From positions 1 to 32,597 of the forward strand of contig JAFGQR010000032.1 in the NCBI GenBank assembly GCA_016935555.1: DNA of 32,597 nucleotides. Reading direction: 5' to 3'. This document shows, one piece after another, positions 9,201 through 16,866 of this stretch. Position 1 is the stretch's first letter. Each line of letters opens with the position of its first letter. Made by a program: the position numbers and the translations under genes. The notes beneath the pieces were generated by a model, which saw nothing but the letters and a program-made list of their open reading frames with translations, was not told the origin of the DNA and searched no databases. The stretch comes from Verrucomicrobiota bacterium. GTDB taxonomy: Bacteria; Verrucomicrobiota; Verrucomicrobiia; Limisphaerales; JAFGQR01.

Positions 9201-9579
9201 GCTGGCGCGCAACCCGGACGTGACCGTGCGCATGCGCGGCGTGATGGAGAAATGCACCTTCTGCATCCAACGCCTCCAGCAGGCCAAGATCGTCCAGAAG
9301 GTCAGGGCCGGCGCGAGTGCCAACGTGCGGGTGCCCGAGGGCGCGGTGCAGACCGCCTGCCAGCAGGCGTGTCCGGCCGGAGCGATCGTGTTCGGCAATC
9401 TCCTCGATCCCGACAGCCCCGTCGCACGCCTCAAGCGATCGGGCCGCAATTACACCTTGCTCGACCCCCTCGATCTCCGTCCGCGCGTGACCTACCTGGC
9501 ACGCGTGCGCAATCCGAATCCCCGCATGCCCGAGGCTGACCCCGGGCCGCCGGCGGCCGCCACGAAAGGAGGCGCCTGA
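6259..9579 (+). CDS. actB: Alternative complex III subunit ActB, molybdopterin-family/iron-sulfur fusion
   Basis: ActB (1106 residues) is the large periplasmic subunit of ACIII. It carries a Tat signal (S50-R51-R52-H53-F54-L55, then a hydrophobic run ending GGAGC at 74). An inactive molybdopterin-oxidoreductase-like domain (about 80-790) is followed by a ferredoxin domain. Cysteine sets lie at C816/819/822/826, C879/882/887/891, C911/917/921 and C999/1002/1034/1038, consistent with three 4Fe-4S and one 3Fe-4S cluster. The third set has [12 protein letters not shown], where Thr occupies one usual Cys position, as expected for a 3Fe-4S site. The start ATG overlaps the actA stop as ATGA, and its stop overlaps the actC start (TGATG). 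The protein should accept electrons from quinol and pass them to ActA. Cys74 could be lipidated, but the lipobox is weak. Confidence 0.95.
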   Translation: MKPVPPACAESDSSPACWRSLDHLAGSPAFRRQTGCEFPGGLAACGDAVSRRHFLRIMSASFLMAGVGWGGAGCRRPEERIFPWAHQPPGVAHGMPQYYATAMPTRGSALPLLVKTLEGRPVKIEGHPGHPDSLGATDPWAQASLLSLYDPDRARRFAHRGRTATRAQAFEFLDRTAAKLVANGGDGLCLLMEQSSSPSRERLQSLIAQKFPKAHWFVHEPVRLDASASAARQLTGQPVQPRWQLDRARILVALDCDFLGGEADPQRAIRDFARGRAIAGPGGAMNRLYAVEALMTLTGMNADHRLRVPAGAVMAVGAALAAAVAADHPAVKALARSVPLPPGVDPRWVRECAADLKSHRGASVVLAGHRQPAAVHALAHLLNQALGNIGATVHFMPGPPEARGLAELAARLQAGQVDTLLILGPNPACTAPVDLEWSAAQAKTQSAVIRLGYFEDETFAGSTWHLPMTHYLEAWGDGRTRDGTWVPIQPVVSPLFGGLTDLEVLARVAGLEVCRPHAIVRDTFKGLVGPDRFEDHWAAFLHDGFRARTAASPVAVALDPERVATLLRAATPLPMPGPDSLEVVFHRDYKLDDGRWNNNGWLQELPDPVTKLTWDAAVLMSRNTAQALGVRTLAQTEADHGLADMVEVTLGRRTLRGPAWVQPGMADFCLGLALGYGREQTGHGGTGRVGHQIGAYNAYALRTAAAPHIAQGARLRKLGTRYRVACTQEHGAIEGRPIVREATASHYAQHPQFAQSPESDPHAARLPRDAQGRPARLARHPYDAAAPPAPAGDGLPPGRLKSETHQWGMVIDLNACVGCSACVLACQSENNIPIVGKDQVWRNREMHWLRLDRYYTGAGEPSDGAWIDNPRILLQPMLCQHCESAPCEYVCPVNATVHDDEGLNLMVYNRCIGTRYCSNNCPYKVRRFNFFDYNRRPLHQLRGPFYPSPLTTATDGQWTLRRWLHNPDVGTRPEDEWELLKLARNPDVTVRMRGVMEKCTFCIQRLQQAKIVQKVRAGASANVRVPEGAVQTACQQACPAGAIVFGNLLDPDSPVARLKRSGRNYTLLDPLDLRPRVTYLARVRNPNPRMPEADPGPPAAATKGGA
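9566..9572 (+). promoter_or_regulatory. Strong Shine-Dalgarno site for actC
   Basis: AAGGAGG ends 6 nt before the ATG at 9579, inside the end of actB. It fixes the actC start and contrasts with first genes in this window, which lack such a site. Confidence 0.8.
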
Positions 9580-11006
9580 TGGCCGACGCGTTCGTCGATG
9601 TATTTGGCGGCGTGGCGCCGGCGCCGGCGCCGCCGGAGTTGGAACGCGAGCCGGCGGCGTCCCGCGGCCGCAGCCTGGGATGGGTGTCCGACCGGATTGC
9701 GGGGCTGGTGGAAGGGGGGACGCCGCGGTGGTGGTGGTGGGCGTTCGTGCCGGCGCTGGGGGTGACGGCGGCGGGCGGGGGGCTGGCGGTGTATTTGATG
9801 TCGACGGGCGTGGGGGTATGGGGCGTGATGGTGCCGGTGGCGTGGGCGTGGGACATCACCAACTTTGTGTTTTGGATTGGCATTGGCCATGCCGGGACGT
9901 TGATCTCGGCGATTCTTTTCCTGTTGCGCCAGGAATGGCGCACGCCGATCCACCGCGTGGCCGAGGCCATGACCCTTTTCGCCGTGATCTGCGCCGCGGT
10001 GTTTCCGCTCATTCACATGGGCCGTCTCTGGCTGGCGTGGTGGCTGCTCCCGCTGCCCAACGCGAATGGGATCTGGCCCCAGTTCCAGTCGCCCCTCATG
10101 TGGGATGTGTTTGCGGTCTCCACCTACTTCGTCGTTTCCCTGCTGTTCTGGTACGTCGGCCTGATCCCCGACCTGGCGACCCTGCGCGATCGGGCCGCCA
10201 CGCGCGGACGCCGGATTCTCTACGGGCTGGGGGCGCTGGGGTGGACGGGTTCGGCGCGGCACTGGCGTCATTACGCGGCAACCTACCTGCTGCTGGCGGG
10301 CCTCTCGACGCCCCTGGTGTTGTCCGTGCATTCGGTGGTGTCGTTCGATTTCGCCGTGTCCCAGGTGCCCGGCTGGCACACCACCCTTTTCCCGCCCTAC
10401 TTCGTCGCGGGCGCCGTGTTTTCGGGCCTGGGCATGGTGCTGACCCTGGTGATCCCGCTGCGGGCAGTTTGCGGGCTGGAGGAGGTGGTGGGGGTGGGGC
10501 ACATCGAGCGGATGTGCAAGCTGACGTTGGCGGCCTGTCTGATGGTGGCCTATGCCCAGGGGGCGGAGCTGTGTGCCGCCTGGTATGGGGGCAGCGAGTA
10601 TGATCTGTATGCGTTCAAGAACCGCGCCTTTGGCCCTTACGCCTGGGCCTACTGGACGATGGTGGGTTGCGCCCTGGTCGCGCCGCAGCTGTTCTGGTTC
10701 AAGCGGGTTCGGACCCGGATGGCGGCGGTGTTCATGGTGTCGATCCTGATCAACGTGGGGATGTGGCTGGAGCGGTTTGTGATCATTGTCACCCCGCTGC
10801 ACCGCGATTATCTGCCGGCCAATTGGGCCTATTTCCAGCCAACCTGGGTGGATGTCGGCCAAGCCGTCGGCGCCTGCGGCCTGTTCCTGACCCTGTTCCT
10901 CCTGTTTCTCCGCTTCCTCCCCATGATCGCCATCGCCGAAATCAAAGCGCTCACGCCCCACGCCCGCCCCTCTCCCATGAACCCCGCCCACGGAGGACAG
11001 CCGTGA
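9579..11006 (+). CDS. actC: Alternative complex III subunit ActC, NrfD-like membrane protein
   Basis: This 475-residue integral membrane protein belongs to the NrfD/PsrC family and is one of two quinol-interacting membrane subunits of ACIII. About ten hydrophobic helices are visible. Typical ActC phrases include [61 protein letters not shown] and [13 protein letters not shown]. The His, Asp and Arg residues in these helices match those proposed for quinol binding and proton movement in the family. The long Arg/Pro/Ala-rich N-terminus (about 50 residues) is cytoplasmic. A strong Shine-Dalgarno site supports the start. The gene overlaps actB by 1 nt and actD by 4 nt (GTGA). Confidence 0.95.
   Translation: MADAFVDVFGGVAPAPAPPELEREPAASRGRSLGWVSDRIAGLVEGGTPRWWWWAFVPALGVTAAGGGLAVYLMSTGVGVWGVMVPVAWAWDITNFVFWIGIGHAGTLISAILFLLRQEWRTPIHRVAEAMTLFAVICAAVFPLIHMGRLWLAWWLLPLPNANGIWPQFQSPLMWDVFAVSTYFVVSLLFWYVGLIPDLATLRDRAATRGRRILYGLGALGWTGSARHWRHYAATYLLLAGLSTPLVLSVHSVVSFDFAVSQVPGWHTTLFPPYFVAGAVFSGLGMVLTLVIPLRAVCGLEEVVGVGHIERMCKLTLAACLMVAYAQGAELCAAWYGGSEYDLYAFKNRAFGPYAWAYWTMVGCALVAPQLFWFKRVRTRMAAVFMVSILINVGMWLERFVIIVTPLHRDYLPANWAYFQPTWVDVGQAVGACGLFLTLFLLFLRFLPMIAIAEIKALTPHARPSPMNPAHGGQP
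10992..10996 (+). promoter_or_regulatory. Shine-Dalgarno site that fixes the GTG start of actD
   Basis: GGAGG ends 6 nt before the GTG at 11003, which itself overlaps the actC stop as GTGA. This makes the non-ATG start secure; a downstream ATG would remove conserved N-terminal residues. Confidence 0.75.
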
Positions 11007-11623
11007 TCACGCCGGATGACCCGTCCCGCCAGCCGGACACCGCGAGGCGCGGGCACCCATCGGCGCCCCGCCAATCGCCTTTCCACCCCGCAACGCCCGC
11101 CTCCTACGGTCTGCTGGCGCAGTTCGACAGCGCGGCGGACACCCTGCGCGCGGCGGCGATGGTTCGCGACGCGGGTTATCGGCACTGGGACGTGCACACG
11201 CCGTTCCCGGTGCGCGGCATGGATGCGGCGATGGGCTTGGCGCCGTCGAGGGTGGGTTGGTGGGCGGCGGCGGGCGGCGCGTTGGGATTTGCGCTGGGCA
11301 TGTGGATGGTGTGGTGGATGAACGCGCATGATTACCCGATCGTTGTCGGCGGCAAACCCCTGTTCAGTCCCATCCCGGCGTTGCCCGTCGCGTTTGAACT
11401 GTCGATCCTTCTCGCCGCGCTGGGCGCCCTGGGGGGGATGCTCTGGCTGAATCGCATGCCGCGCCTGCACCATCCGCTCTTCAACAGCGACCGCTTCAAA
11501 CTGGCGACCCACGACGGGTTCTTCCTTGTGATCGAGACCGCCGATCCGGCGTTCGCCGGGGATGCGGCCCGCCAGTTGCTCCGGCGCGCCGGCAGCCGGC
11601 ACATCGAGGAGGTGACGGACTGA
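11003..11623 (+). CDS. actD: Alternative complex III subunit ActD (DUF3341 family)
   Basis: ActD (206 residues) is the small two-helix subunit of ACIII with a cytoplasmic alpha/beta domain of unknown role. Seen here: an N-terminal region with [20 protein letters not shown] and [19 protein letters not shown] (DUF3341 hallmark), helix 1 ([20 protein letters not shown]) and helix 2 ([18 protein letters not shown]). These are followed by [20 protein letters not shown] and a short tail (residues about 185-206). The first 30 residues, Pro/Arg-rich, are variable. Start codon is GTG, backed by a Shine-Dalgarno site and the GTGA overlap with actC; the stop overlaps the actE ATG. Confidence 0.93.
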   Translation: MITPDDPSRQPDTARRGHPSAPRQSPFHPATPASYGLLAQFDSAADTLRAAAMVRDAGYRHWDVHTPFPVRGMDAAMGLAPSRVGWWAAAGGALGFALGMWMVWWMNAHDYPIVVGGKPLFSPIPALPVAFELSILLAALGALGGMLWLNRMPRLHHPLFNSDRFKLATHDGFFLVIETADPAFAGDAARQLLRRAGSRHIEEVTD

Positions 11624-12294
11624 TGCGCCACTTCTTTCTCGCCAGCCTCCTCGCGCTGCTGGCCGTCACCTTCGTCGCCGGACGCCGCGGGGACCTGTCC
11701 CGCCGGCCCCCGATCGAGTGGTTCTCGGACATGGACCGCCAGCCCAGGGTGCAGCCGCAGACCGGCAACCGGTTCTTTCCCGACCGGCTCGGTTCGCAGC
11801 CGCCGCTGGCCGGCACCGTCGCCCGCGGCATACCGCATGCCCGCGAGCCCTGCCAGACGGGGCGGGTGCCGGGCACGACCAACTGGGTGGACTCGGCTCC
11901 CGTGGCGTTCACGCCCGAGCTGCTGGCGCGCGGAGAGCAGCGCTATGGTGTGTTCTGCGCCGTGTGCCACGGGGCGGCCGGCGATGGCAGGGGCATTGCC
12001 ACCCAGCCCATCTACGGGATGGTGGGCGTCGCCAACTTCCACGACCCGCGCCTCGTGCGGATGCCGGACGGCCAGGTTTTTGATACCATCGCCCACGGCA
12101 GCCCGGCGCAACTGATGCCGGGTTACGGGGCCGTGGTGGCTGTCCCGGACCGATGGGCGACGCTGGCCTACGTGCGCGTGCTCCAACGGGCCCGCCTTGC
12201 CACGCTGGCGGATGTGCCGCCGGATGCCCAGTCCGACCTGATCCACTCCGCCCCGCCACGCGCGGGCGAGCCGGCCAAAACCCCGCAACCATGA
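11623..12294 (+). CDS. actE: Alternative complex III subunit ActE, monohaem cytochrome c
   Basis: ActE (223 residues) is the monohaem cytochrome of ACIII that takes electrons from the ActA/ActB chain. The haem site is C112-A-V-C115-H116, with likely axial Met in LMPGYG. The phrase EWFSDMDRQPRVQPQ followed by PLAGTVARGIP is characteristic of the family. The N-terminus ([20 protein letters not shown]) is a hydrophobic segment with no cysteine after it, so the lipidated Cys I would expect in this family is absent; the protein is more likely anchored by an uncleaved helix or released after cleavage. GAGGAGGTGA upstream can serve as ribosome site. It overlaps actD by 1 nt and actF by 4 nt (ATGA). 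Confidence 0.93.
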   Translation: MRHFFLASLLALLAVTFVAGRRGDLSRRPPIEWFSDMDRQPRVQPQTGNRFFPDRLGSQPPLAGTVARGIPHAREPCQTGRVPGTTNWVDSAPVAFTPELLARGEQRYGVFCAVCHGAAGDGRGIATQPIYGMVGVANFHDPRLVRMPDGQVFDTIAHGSPAQLMPGYGAVVAVPDRWATLAYVRVLQRARLATLADVPPDAQSDLIHSAPPRAGEPAKTPQP

Positions 12295-13616
12295 GCACCT
12301 CGACCCTTGCCGCTCCTGCGTCTTCCGGCGAGCCGCCGGCGCCGGGCCGTCGCTTCCGCCGTTGTTGCCAGGGGCTGACCGCGGCGGGCGCCGTCGTGTG
12401 TCTGGCCGGCGCGTTCACTCAAACCCGGCAGTTTGCGCATTCGTATCTTCTGGCGTTCACGGGGTATCTGAGCGTGTGCGTGGGCAGCTTGTGTTTGGTG
12501 ATGATCCACCACTTGTGCGACGCCAGCTGGTCGGTGCCGATCCGGCGCGTCATGGAGCACCTGGCGTTTTTGGCGCCGGTGTTGGCGGTGTTGTTCCTGC
12601 CCATCGCGGTGCTGGCGCCAAGCCACCTCTACGACTGGATGCAGGCGGACCCGCAGACGGCGCCGGCGTTGCGGGGTCAAGCCCTGCGGCTCAGCCTGCC
12701 GTGGTTCCACGGCACAACCCTGGCCGTCTTTGCAATTTGGACATGGCTTGCCTGGCGCCTCAGGCATTGGTCGCTGCAGCAGGATGGCGCCTCTCCAAAC
12801 CAGCCGGCCGGCGCCACCCTGCGGTTTCCGGAGACGCTGCTGGCCGGTTTGTCCCGGGCGTTGGGGCATCCGACGGAACCTGGCCTTGTGGTGTTGGCGA
12901 CGCGGATGATGCGGATTCATGCCAGTTACGGGATATGTCTCATGGCCCTGACGCTGACGTTGGCGGCGGTTCTGTGGATCAAGGCACTGGAACACCCGTG
13001 GCACTCGGCCATGTATGGCGTCTATTATTTCGCCGGCAGCCTCTGGGTCACACTCGCCACCCTCTACGTCCTGGCCGTCGTCCTGGAACGCGCCGGGCCG
13101 CTGCGGGGCGTCCTCCGTCGGCGGCACCTGCACGATTTGGCCGTGCTGTTTTTCGCGTTTACCCTGTTCCACGCCTACATTGCGTTTTCGCAGTATTTCC
13201 TCATTTGGAACGCCGCGCTGCCGCAGGAGACGGTTTTCTACGTGAAACGCGAAGCCGGTTCCTGGTGGGGGATGGGACTGTTGCTTGTGTTCGGCCATTT
13301 TCTGGTGCCGTTTCTGGCGTGGTTGCGGGCCGACGCCAAGGTCTGGCTGCCGCTGGCGGTGCCGCTGTGCGTGTGGGCGTGGCTCATGCACTATGCCGAC
13401 CTTGCCTTCAATATCATGCCGCTCATTCATCCCGGCGGGTTTCGCTTGCACTATCTGGACCTGGGTTGCCTGGCGTGGATGGGGGGAGTGCTCGGCCTGG
13501 TGTTCCACAGGCACTTCGCCGCCCATCGTCCCTACCCGATCCGCGATCCCCGCCTCGCCGAGGCCGTCGCCGCACCGTCATCCCCTCCGCTGCCCGCGTC
13601 CACCATGCCCTCCTGA
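12291..13616 (+). CDS. actF: Alternative complex III subunit ActF, second membrane subunit
   Basis: ActF (441 residues) is the second large membrane subunit of ACIII, distantly related to ActC. About ten hydrophobic helices can be traced. Family phrases include YLLAFTGYLSVCVGSLCLVMIHHL, SWSVPIRRVMEHLAF, YDWM, RFPE, FTLFHAYIAFSQYFLIWNA, and GMGLLLVFGHFLVPFL. The His and Glu residues in these helices resemble those suggested for proton transfer. The start ATG overlaps the actE stop as ATGA. After the stop only 6 nt separate it from the next gene, so transcription continues. Confidence 0.92.
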   Translation: MSTSTLAAPASSGEPPAPGRRFRRCCQGLTAAGAVVCLAGAFTQTRQFAHSYLLAFTGYLSVCVGSLCLVMIHHLCDASWSVPIRRVMEHLAFLAPVLAVLFLPIAVLAPSHLYDWMQADPQTAPALRGQALRLSLPWFHGTTLAVFAIWTWLAWRLRHWSLQQDGASPNQPAGATLRFPETLLAGLSRALGHPTEPGLVVLATRMMRIHASYGICLMALTLTLAAVLWIKALEHPWHSAMYGVYYFAGSLWVTLATLYVLAVVLERAGPLRGVLRRRHLHDLAVLFFAFTLFHAYIAFSQYFLIWNAALPQETVFYVKREAGSWWGMGLLLVFGHFLVPFLAWLRADAKVWLPLAVPLCVWAWLMHYADLAFNIMPLIHPGGFRLHYLDLGCLAWMGGVLGLVFHRHFAAHRPYPIRDPRLAEAVAAPSSPPLPASTMPS

Positions 13617-13622
13617 GCCGCC

Positions 13623-14006
13623 ATGCATTGCCCCGCTCCAATCCGTTCGGGCGCGCTCGCCGTTGCCGCATTGGGAGGTCTTCTCCTTGTCTACGCGCTC
13701 GCCAGGTCCATGGAGCACTGCACCCGCCCCCGGCCCGTTGACGACGCCCGAATCGCCGAACGCCGGCAAACCCTCCTCGAGGTGCAAGCCGCCGAGCATG
13801 CCGTCCTGACGCGTTACGACTGGATCGATCGCCCACGCGGCATCGTGCGGCTTCCGATCGCCCGCGCCATGGAACTGGCCCGGATCGAATTCCGCGACGC
13901 GGCGGCGACGCGGAGCAACCTGTTGAAGCGGCTCGAGCAGGTCATGGCGCCCCTGCCGCCTGTGCGGAAACCGGCAGCCCTTCAGGAGGCATGGCCCGCC
14001 CCATGA
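13623..14006 (+). CDS. Small membrane-anchored protein between actF and the CcoN homologue
   Basis: This 127-residue protein has one N-terminal membrane helix (GALAVAALGGLLLVYALA, about residues 11-28). A soluble, mostly helical domain follows, probably periplasmic. The segment RYDWIDRPRGIVRLPIARAM (about 63-82) is striking. I recall closely similar small proteins, with a Y-x-W-x-D-x-x-x-G-x-V-R-x-P-I-x-R-A-M pattern, near respiratory clusters of Verrucomicrobiota and Planctomycetota, but no function is known to me. It sits 6 nt after actF and overlaps the next gene by ATGA, so it is part of the operon. It may be an assembly factor or accessory subunit (inference). It has no haem motif and no copper motif. 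Confidence 0.75.
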   Translation: MHCPAPIRSGALAVAALGGLLLVYALARSMEHCTRPRPVDDARIAERRQTLLEVQAAEHAVLTRYDWIDRPRGIVRLPIARAMELARIEFRDAAATRSNLLKRLEQVMAPLPPVRKPAALQEAWPAP

Positions 14007-15475
14007 GCGCGTCGGCCACATCCGCCGCAACCGCCGCGGCCGGGCCCGCGCCGCGCGATGCCGCCGCCGCGATTGCCGTCTCGTGTCGCGGTCCCGTGGT
14101 GCTGCTGGTGGTCAGCGCGTCGGTGTGGCTGGTGATCGGCGGTGTGTTGGGCGTGGTTGCCTCCATCCAGCTTCACGCCCCGGGATTTCTCACGCACAAC
14201 GCGTGGCTGACCGTCGGGCGCCTGCGTCCGGCGTCGATGAACCTCTGGGTCTACGGGTTTGCGACGCAGGCGGGGCTGGGCGTGCTGGTGTGGCTGGTGG
14301 CGCGTTTGGGGGGGCGGCGGCTGTTGTATCCGGGCGCGATCGCGTTGGGGGCCGTGCTGTGGAATGCCGGGGTGACATTGGGGGTGGTGGGCATTCTTGC
14401 GGGAGGCACGACGGGTTTCGAATGGCTCGAGATGCCGCGTGATGCGCCGCCGCTGCTGTTTTTGGCGTTCCTGCTGATGGCGATCGGCGCGCTGGCGAAT
14501 GTCGTCTTCGGCCGCGAGCCGGCAGGGTCGGTGCCCCAGTGGTATCTGGTGGCTGCGCTGTGTTGGTTCGCGTGGGTGTATCCCACGGCGTGTCACCTGC
14601 TGCTGGTGAATCCTGTGCGCGGCGTGTTGCAGGCCGCCGTGAACTCCTGGTTCACCAGCAACCTGCTGGGATTGTGGCTCACCGCCGTGGGTTTGGCCGT
14701 GGTGTTTGACTGCGTCCCCGCGCGCGCAGGGCGCCCGCTGGCCAACCGCGGGCTGGCCGTGTTTGGCTTTTGGACGCTGGCGGTGTTTGGGAGTTGGAAC
14801 GGCCTGGCGCCGTGGCTGGGCGGACCCTTGCCGCGGTGGATGGGCGCTGTCGGTGTGGTGGCCAATGCGCTGCTGGGGCTATCTGTCGCGGCGGTCGCGT
14901 GGAATTGGCATCTCACGCTCAGGGGCCGTTATTCGAGGTGCCGCACCGATTGGGTGCTGCGTTTTGTCGTTTCGGGAGCCGTTGCGTATGTTCTGGCCTC
15001 CGTGGCCGGGTTCCTGTTGGGGCTCCCCTGCCTCGCCGCCATCACCTCCCTGACCCTGGCCCCCGTGGGTCGCACCCAGCTGGCCCTGCACGGGTTCGTC
15101 GGGCTCACCCTCTTGGGCGCCATATACGATCTCCTGCCGCGTCTTCTCGACATCGGGTGGCCGTCACCCAGGCTGATCCGGTTCCACTGGCTGGCCTCCG
15201 TCGTCGGCGTGGCCTTGGTGTTCGTGGCGCTGACCCTTGGCGGTTTGAACCAGGGCCTGCGGCTGCGCGATCCCGACGCGTCCTTTCCGGCCGTCATCCA
15301 GTCGACCGTGCCGTTCCTGGGCAATGCGTCGCTGGGCTGGACCGTGTGGCTGGCGGGACAGGTGGCTTTTCTAGGACACGTGGCTCGATTGCTGTGGCGC
15401 CGTTGCCGGCAGGCGTCTTTCATCCCCGCACGGGTCCGCACCCTCAACGCCGCGCACCCATCGCGGAACCCATGA
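14003..15475 (+). CDS. CcoN-like (cbb3 oxidase subunit I) homologue lacking the metal-ligand histidines
   Basis: The 490-residue product has about twelve hydrophobic helices and aligns by eye, almost without gaps, to CcoN. Examples are GRLRPASMN for GRLRPLHTN, SWFTSNLLGLWLTAVGL for WWYGHNAVGFFLTAGFL, FWTLAVFGSWNGLAPW for the FW...GPHHLHY block, and GAIYDLLPRLL for GALYHLVPKVF. At the six expected ligand positions it has S78 (low-spin haem b), S219, A269 and P270 (CuB), R357 (haem b3) and Q359 (low-spin haem b). It should therefore bind neither CuB nor the haems normally, and cannot reduce oxygen. The start at 14003 gives the ATGA overlap used through the operon; ATG at 13991 lies only 1 nt after an AGGAGG site. 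It is followed by ccoO. A scaffold role is inference. Confidence 0.8.
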   Translation: MSASATSAATAAAGPAPRDAAAAIAVSCRGPVVLLVVSASVWLVIGGVLGVVASIQLHAPGFLTHNAWLTVGRLRPASMNLWVYGFATQAGLGVLVWLVARLGGRRLLYPGAIALGAVLWNAGVTLGVVGILAGGTTGFEWLEMPRDAPPLLFLAFLLMAIGALANVVFGREPAGSVPQWYLVAALCWFAWVYPTACHLLLVNPVRGVLQAAVNSWFTSNLLGLWLTAVGLAVVFDCVPARAGRPLANRGLAVFGFWTLAVFGSWNGLAPWLGGPLPRWMGAVGVVANALLGLSVAAVAWNWHLTLRGRYSRCRTDWVLRFVVSGAVAYVLASVAGFLLGLPCLAAITSLTLAPVGRTQLALHGFVGLTLLGAIYDLLPRLLDIGWPSPRLIRFHWLASVVGVALVFVALTLGGLNQGLRLRDPDASFPAVIQSTVPFLGNASLGWTVWLAGQVAFLGHVARLLWRRCRQASFIPARVRTLNAAHPSRNP

Positions 15476-16128
15476 ACCGCGGCCCGTGGTTTTTCGCCGG
15501 TGTGTTGCTGACGTTCGCCAGCTCGTTCGGCGGCCTGATCCTCGCCCCCCAACTCCAGATCGGCCGGCAATCCGTGGTCCCTCTCGAAGGTCTCGGCCAG
15601 TTCTATCCCCCCGCGCGACCCGGCCAGGCGCGGCAGGGCGCCGCGGTCTACCAGGCGCTCGGCTGTGTGGAATGCCACAGCCAGCAGGTGCGCTCCCTGG
15701 GCAGCGACCTCCAGCGCGGCTGGGGCCGGCGCATGTCCGTCGCCCGGGATTATCTCCGTGACCATCCCGTGCTCACCGGCAACCTCCGCCTCGGTCCCGA
15801 CCTCGCCAACATCGGCGTGCGCCTGCCCGATGCCCGATGGCACCTCCTCCACTTGTACGATCCGTCCTCCGTCGTCAACGATTCCCTCATGCCGCGATAC
15901 CCCTTCCTCTTTGACCGCGAACCCGAGCACGCCCGATTCCCGTCGCCCCACGCCCTGGCCATGCCGCCGGCCGACGGCGCACCCCAGTGTCGGCTGGTGC
16001 CGAAACCCGAGGCGCGAGCCTTGGCGGCTTACCTGCAAAGCCTGCGCTCCGACGTGCCGCTTTTCGAAGCCCCCATCCTCTCCTCACCAGCCGCGCCGGA
16101 GGCCGCTGCCGGGATTCCAGGGCCATGA
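15472..16128 (+). CDS. CcoO-like monohaem cytochrome c
   Basis: CcoO (FixO) is the membrane-anchored monohaem subunit II of cbb3 oxidases, carrying electrons to CcoN. This 218-residue version has an N-terminal helix (WFFAGVLLTFASSFGGLIL, about residues 5-23). The haem site is C65-V-E-C68-H69, followed by SQQVRSL, the CcoO pattern (HSQ-x-x-R). GPDLANIGVRLPDARWHLLHL and DSLMPRYPFLF supply the usual Asp/Trp framework and axial Met. The family's periplasmic elements are conserved, unlike those of its CcoN partner, which suggests that haem c and electron transfer are retained. The ATG overlaps the CcoN stop, and the gene overlaps the next cytochrome by ATGA. The C-terminal tail (SSPAAPEAAAGIPGP) is low-complexity. 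Confidence 0.85.
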   Translation: MNRGPWFFAGVLLTFASSFGGLILAPQLQIGRQSVVPLEGLGQFYPPARPGQARQGAAVYQALGCVECHSQQVRSLGSDLQRGWGRRMSVARDYLRDHPVLTGNLRLGPDLANIGVRLPDARWHLLHLYDPSSVVNDSLMPRYPFLFDREPEHARFPSPHALAMPPADGAPQCRLVPKPEARALAAYLQSLRSDVPLFEAPILSSPAAPEAAAGIPGP

Positions 16129-16832
16129 AAAAGCGAAAGCACACAACCCCCGCTCCGGCTGCCCGACCCGGGGCCTCACGGTCCGTCAGGACGGCAGCGC
16201 CTCCGGCCACGGCGGGGCCGCGCCTGATCGAACCGGCGCCGGGGAGGGGGGGGAGGCTGTCCGCGGTGTGGATCGTTGTCACCGTCGCATCGCTATGCTT
16301 AGGCGGCGTGTACCTCATCCGCTCTGCGGGGCACTTCGATGCGCGGGTTTACCATCCCTACCGTTCCGTCGAAGAGCTGGCAATCCTCCAGCCCAAGGCG
16401 GTTGCCGATGAACTGCACACCGTCGGCCGGCGTCTCTACCACACCCTCTGCGTCCAGTGCCACCAGCCCCGCGGACAGGGAAACCCCGCCACGTTCACCC
16501 CTCCGCTTGCCGGATCCGAATGGGTTCTGGCCCCTGATCCCGGCCGCTTGATCCGGATTCTTTACAAAGGACTGTATGGCCCCATCACCGTGAACGGCCA
16601 ATCCTACGGCCAAGCCGCCATGTTCGCCGTCGGGGACCAACTGCCCGGCAATGACGACGCGAAAGCCAAACAGATCGCCGGCGTGTTGACCTATATCCGC
16701 AGCGCGTGGGGCAACCAGGCCGCCCCCGTCTCCGTCGACCAGGTGAACGCGGCCCACGCCCAATTCAAAGACCGCACCACGCCCTGGACCGAAGCCGAGT
16801 TGCAAGCGATTCCCGAGACTGATCCTGAATGA
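16125..16832 (+). CDS. Membrane-anchored monohaem cytochrome c, last gene of the respiratory operon
   Basis: This 235-residue protein has a basic, Pro/Ala-rich N-terminal tail of about 45 residues, one membrane helix (AVWIVVTVASLCLGGVYLI) and a class I cytochrome c domain. The haem site is C109-V-Q-C112-H113 followed by QPRGQGNPATFTPPLAGSEW, and a likely axial Met lies in GQAAMFAVGDQL. The pattern SEWVL...LIRILYKGLYGPITVNGQ is common in cytochromes that act next to oxidases or dehydrogenases. It occupies the position of CcoP, but it has one haem instead of two. The ATG overlaps the ccoO stop as ATGA. It probably hands electrons from ACIII/CcoO to an acceptor not encoded here (inference). Confidence 0.85.
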   Translation: MKKRKHTTPAPAARPGASRSVRTAAPPATAGPRLIEPAPGRGGRLSAVWIVVTVASLCLGGVYLIRSAGHFDARVYHPYRSVEELAILQPKAVADELHTVGRRLYHTLCVQCHQPRGQGNPATFTPPLAGSEWVLAPDPGRLIRILYKGLYGPITVNGQSYGQAAMFAVGDQLPGNDDAKAKQIAGVLTYIRSAWGNQAAPVSVDQVNAAHAQFKDRTTPWTEAELQAIPETDPE

Positions 16833-16866
16833 ACTCCTGCGGACGCGCCGCGTCCGGTACCCGCCT

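Noticed and set aside
13991..14002. Start of the CcoN-like gene at ATG 13991
   Set aside because: The AGGAGG site would be only 1 nt away; the ATG at 14003 gives the ATGA overlap seen through the operon.
14003..16832. Functional cbb3 oxygen reductase
   Set aside because: The subunit I homologue lacks the histidines for haem b, haem b3 and CuB, so the label would be misleading.
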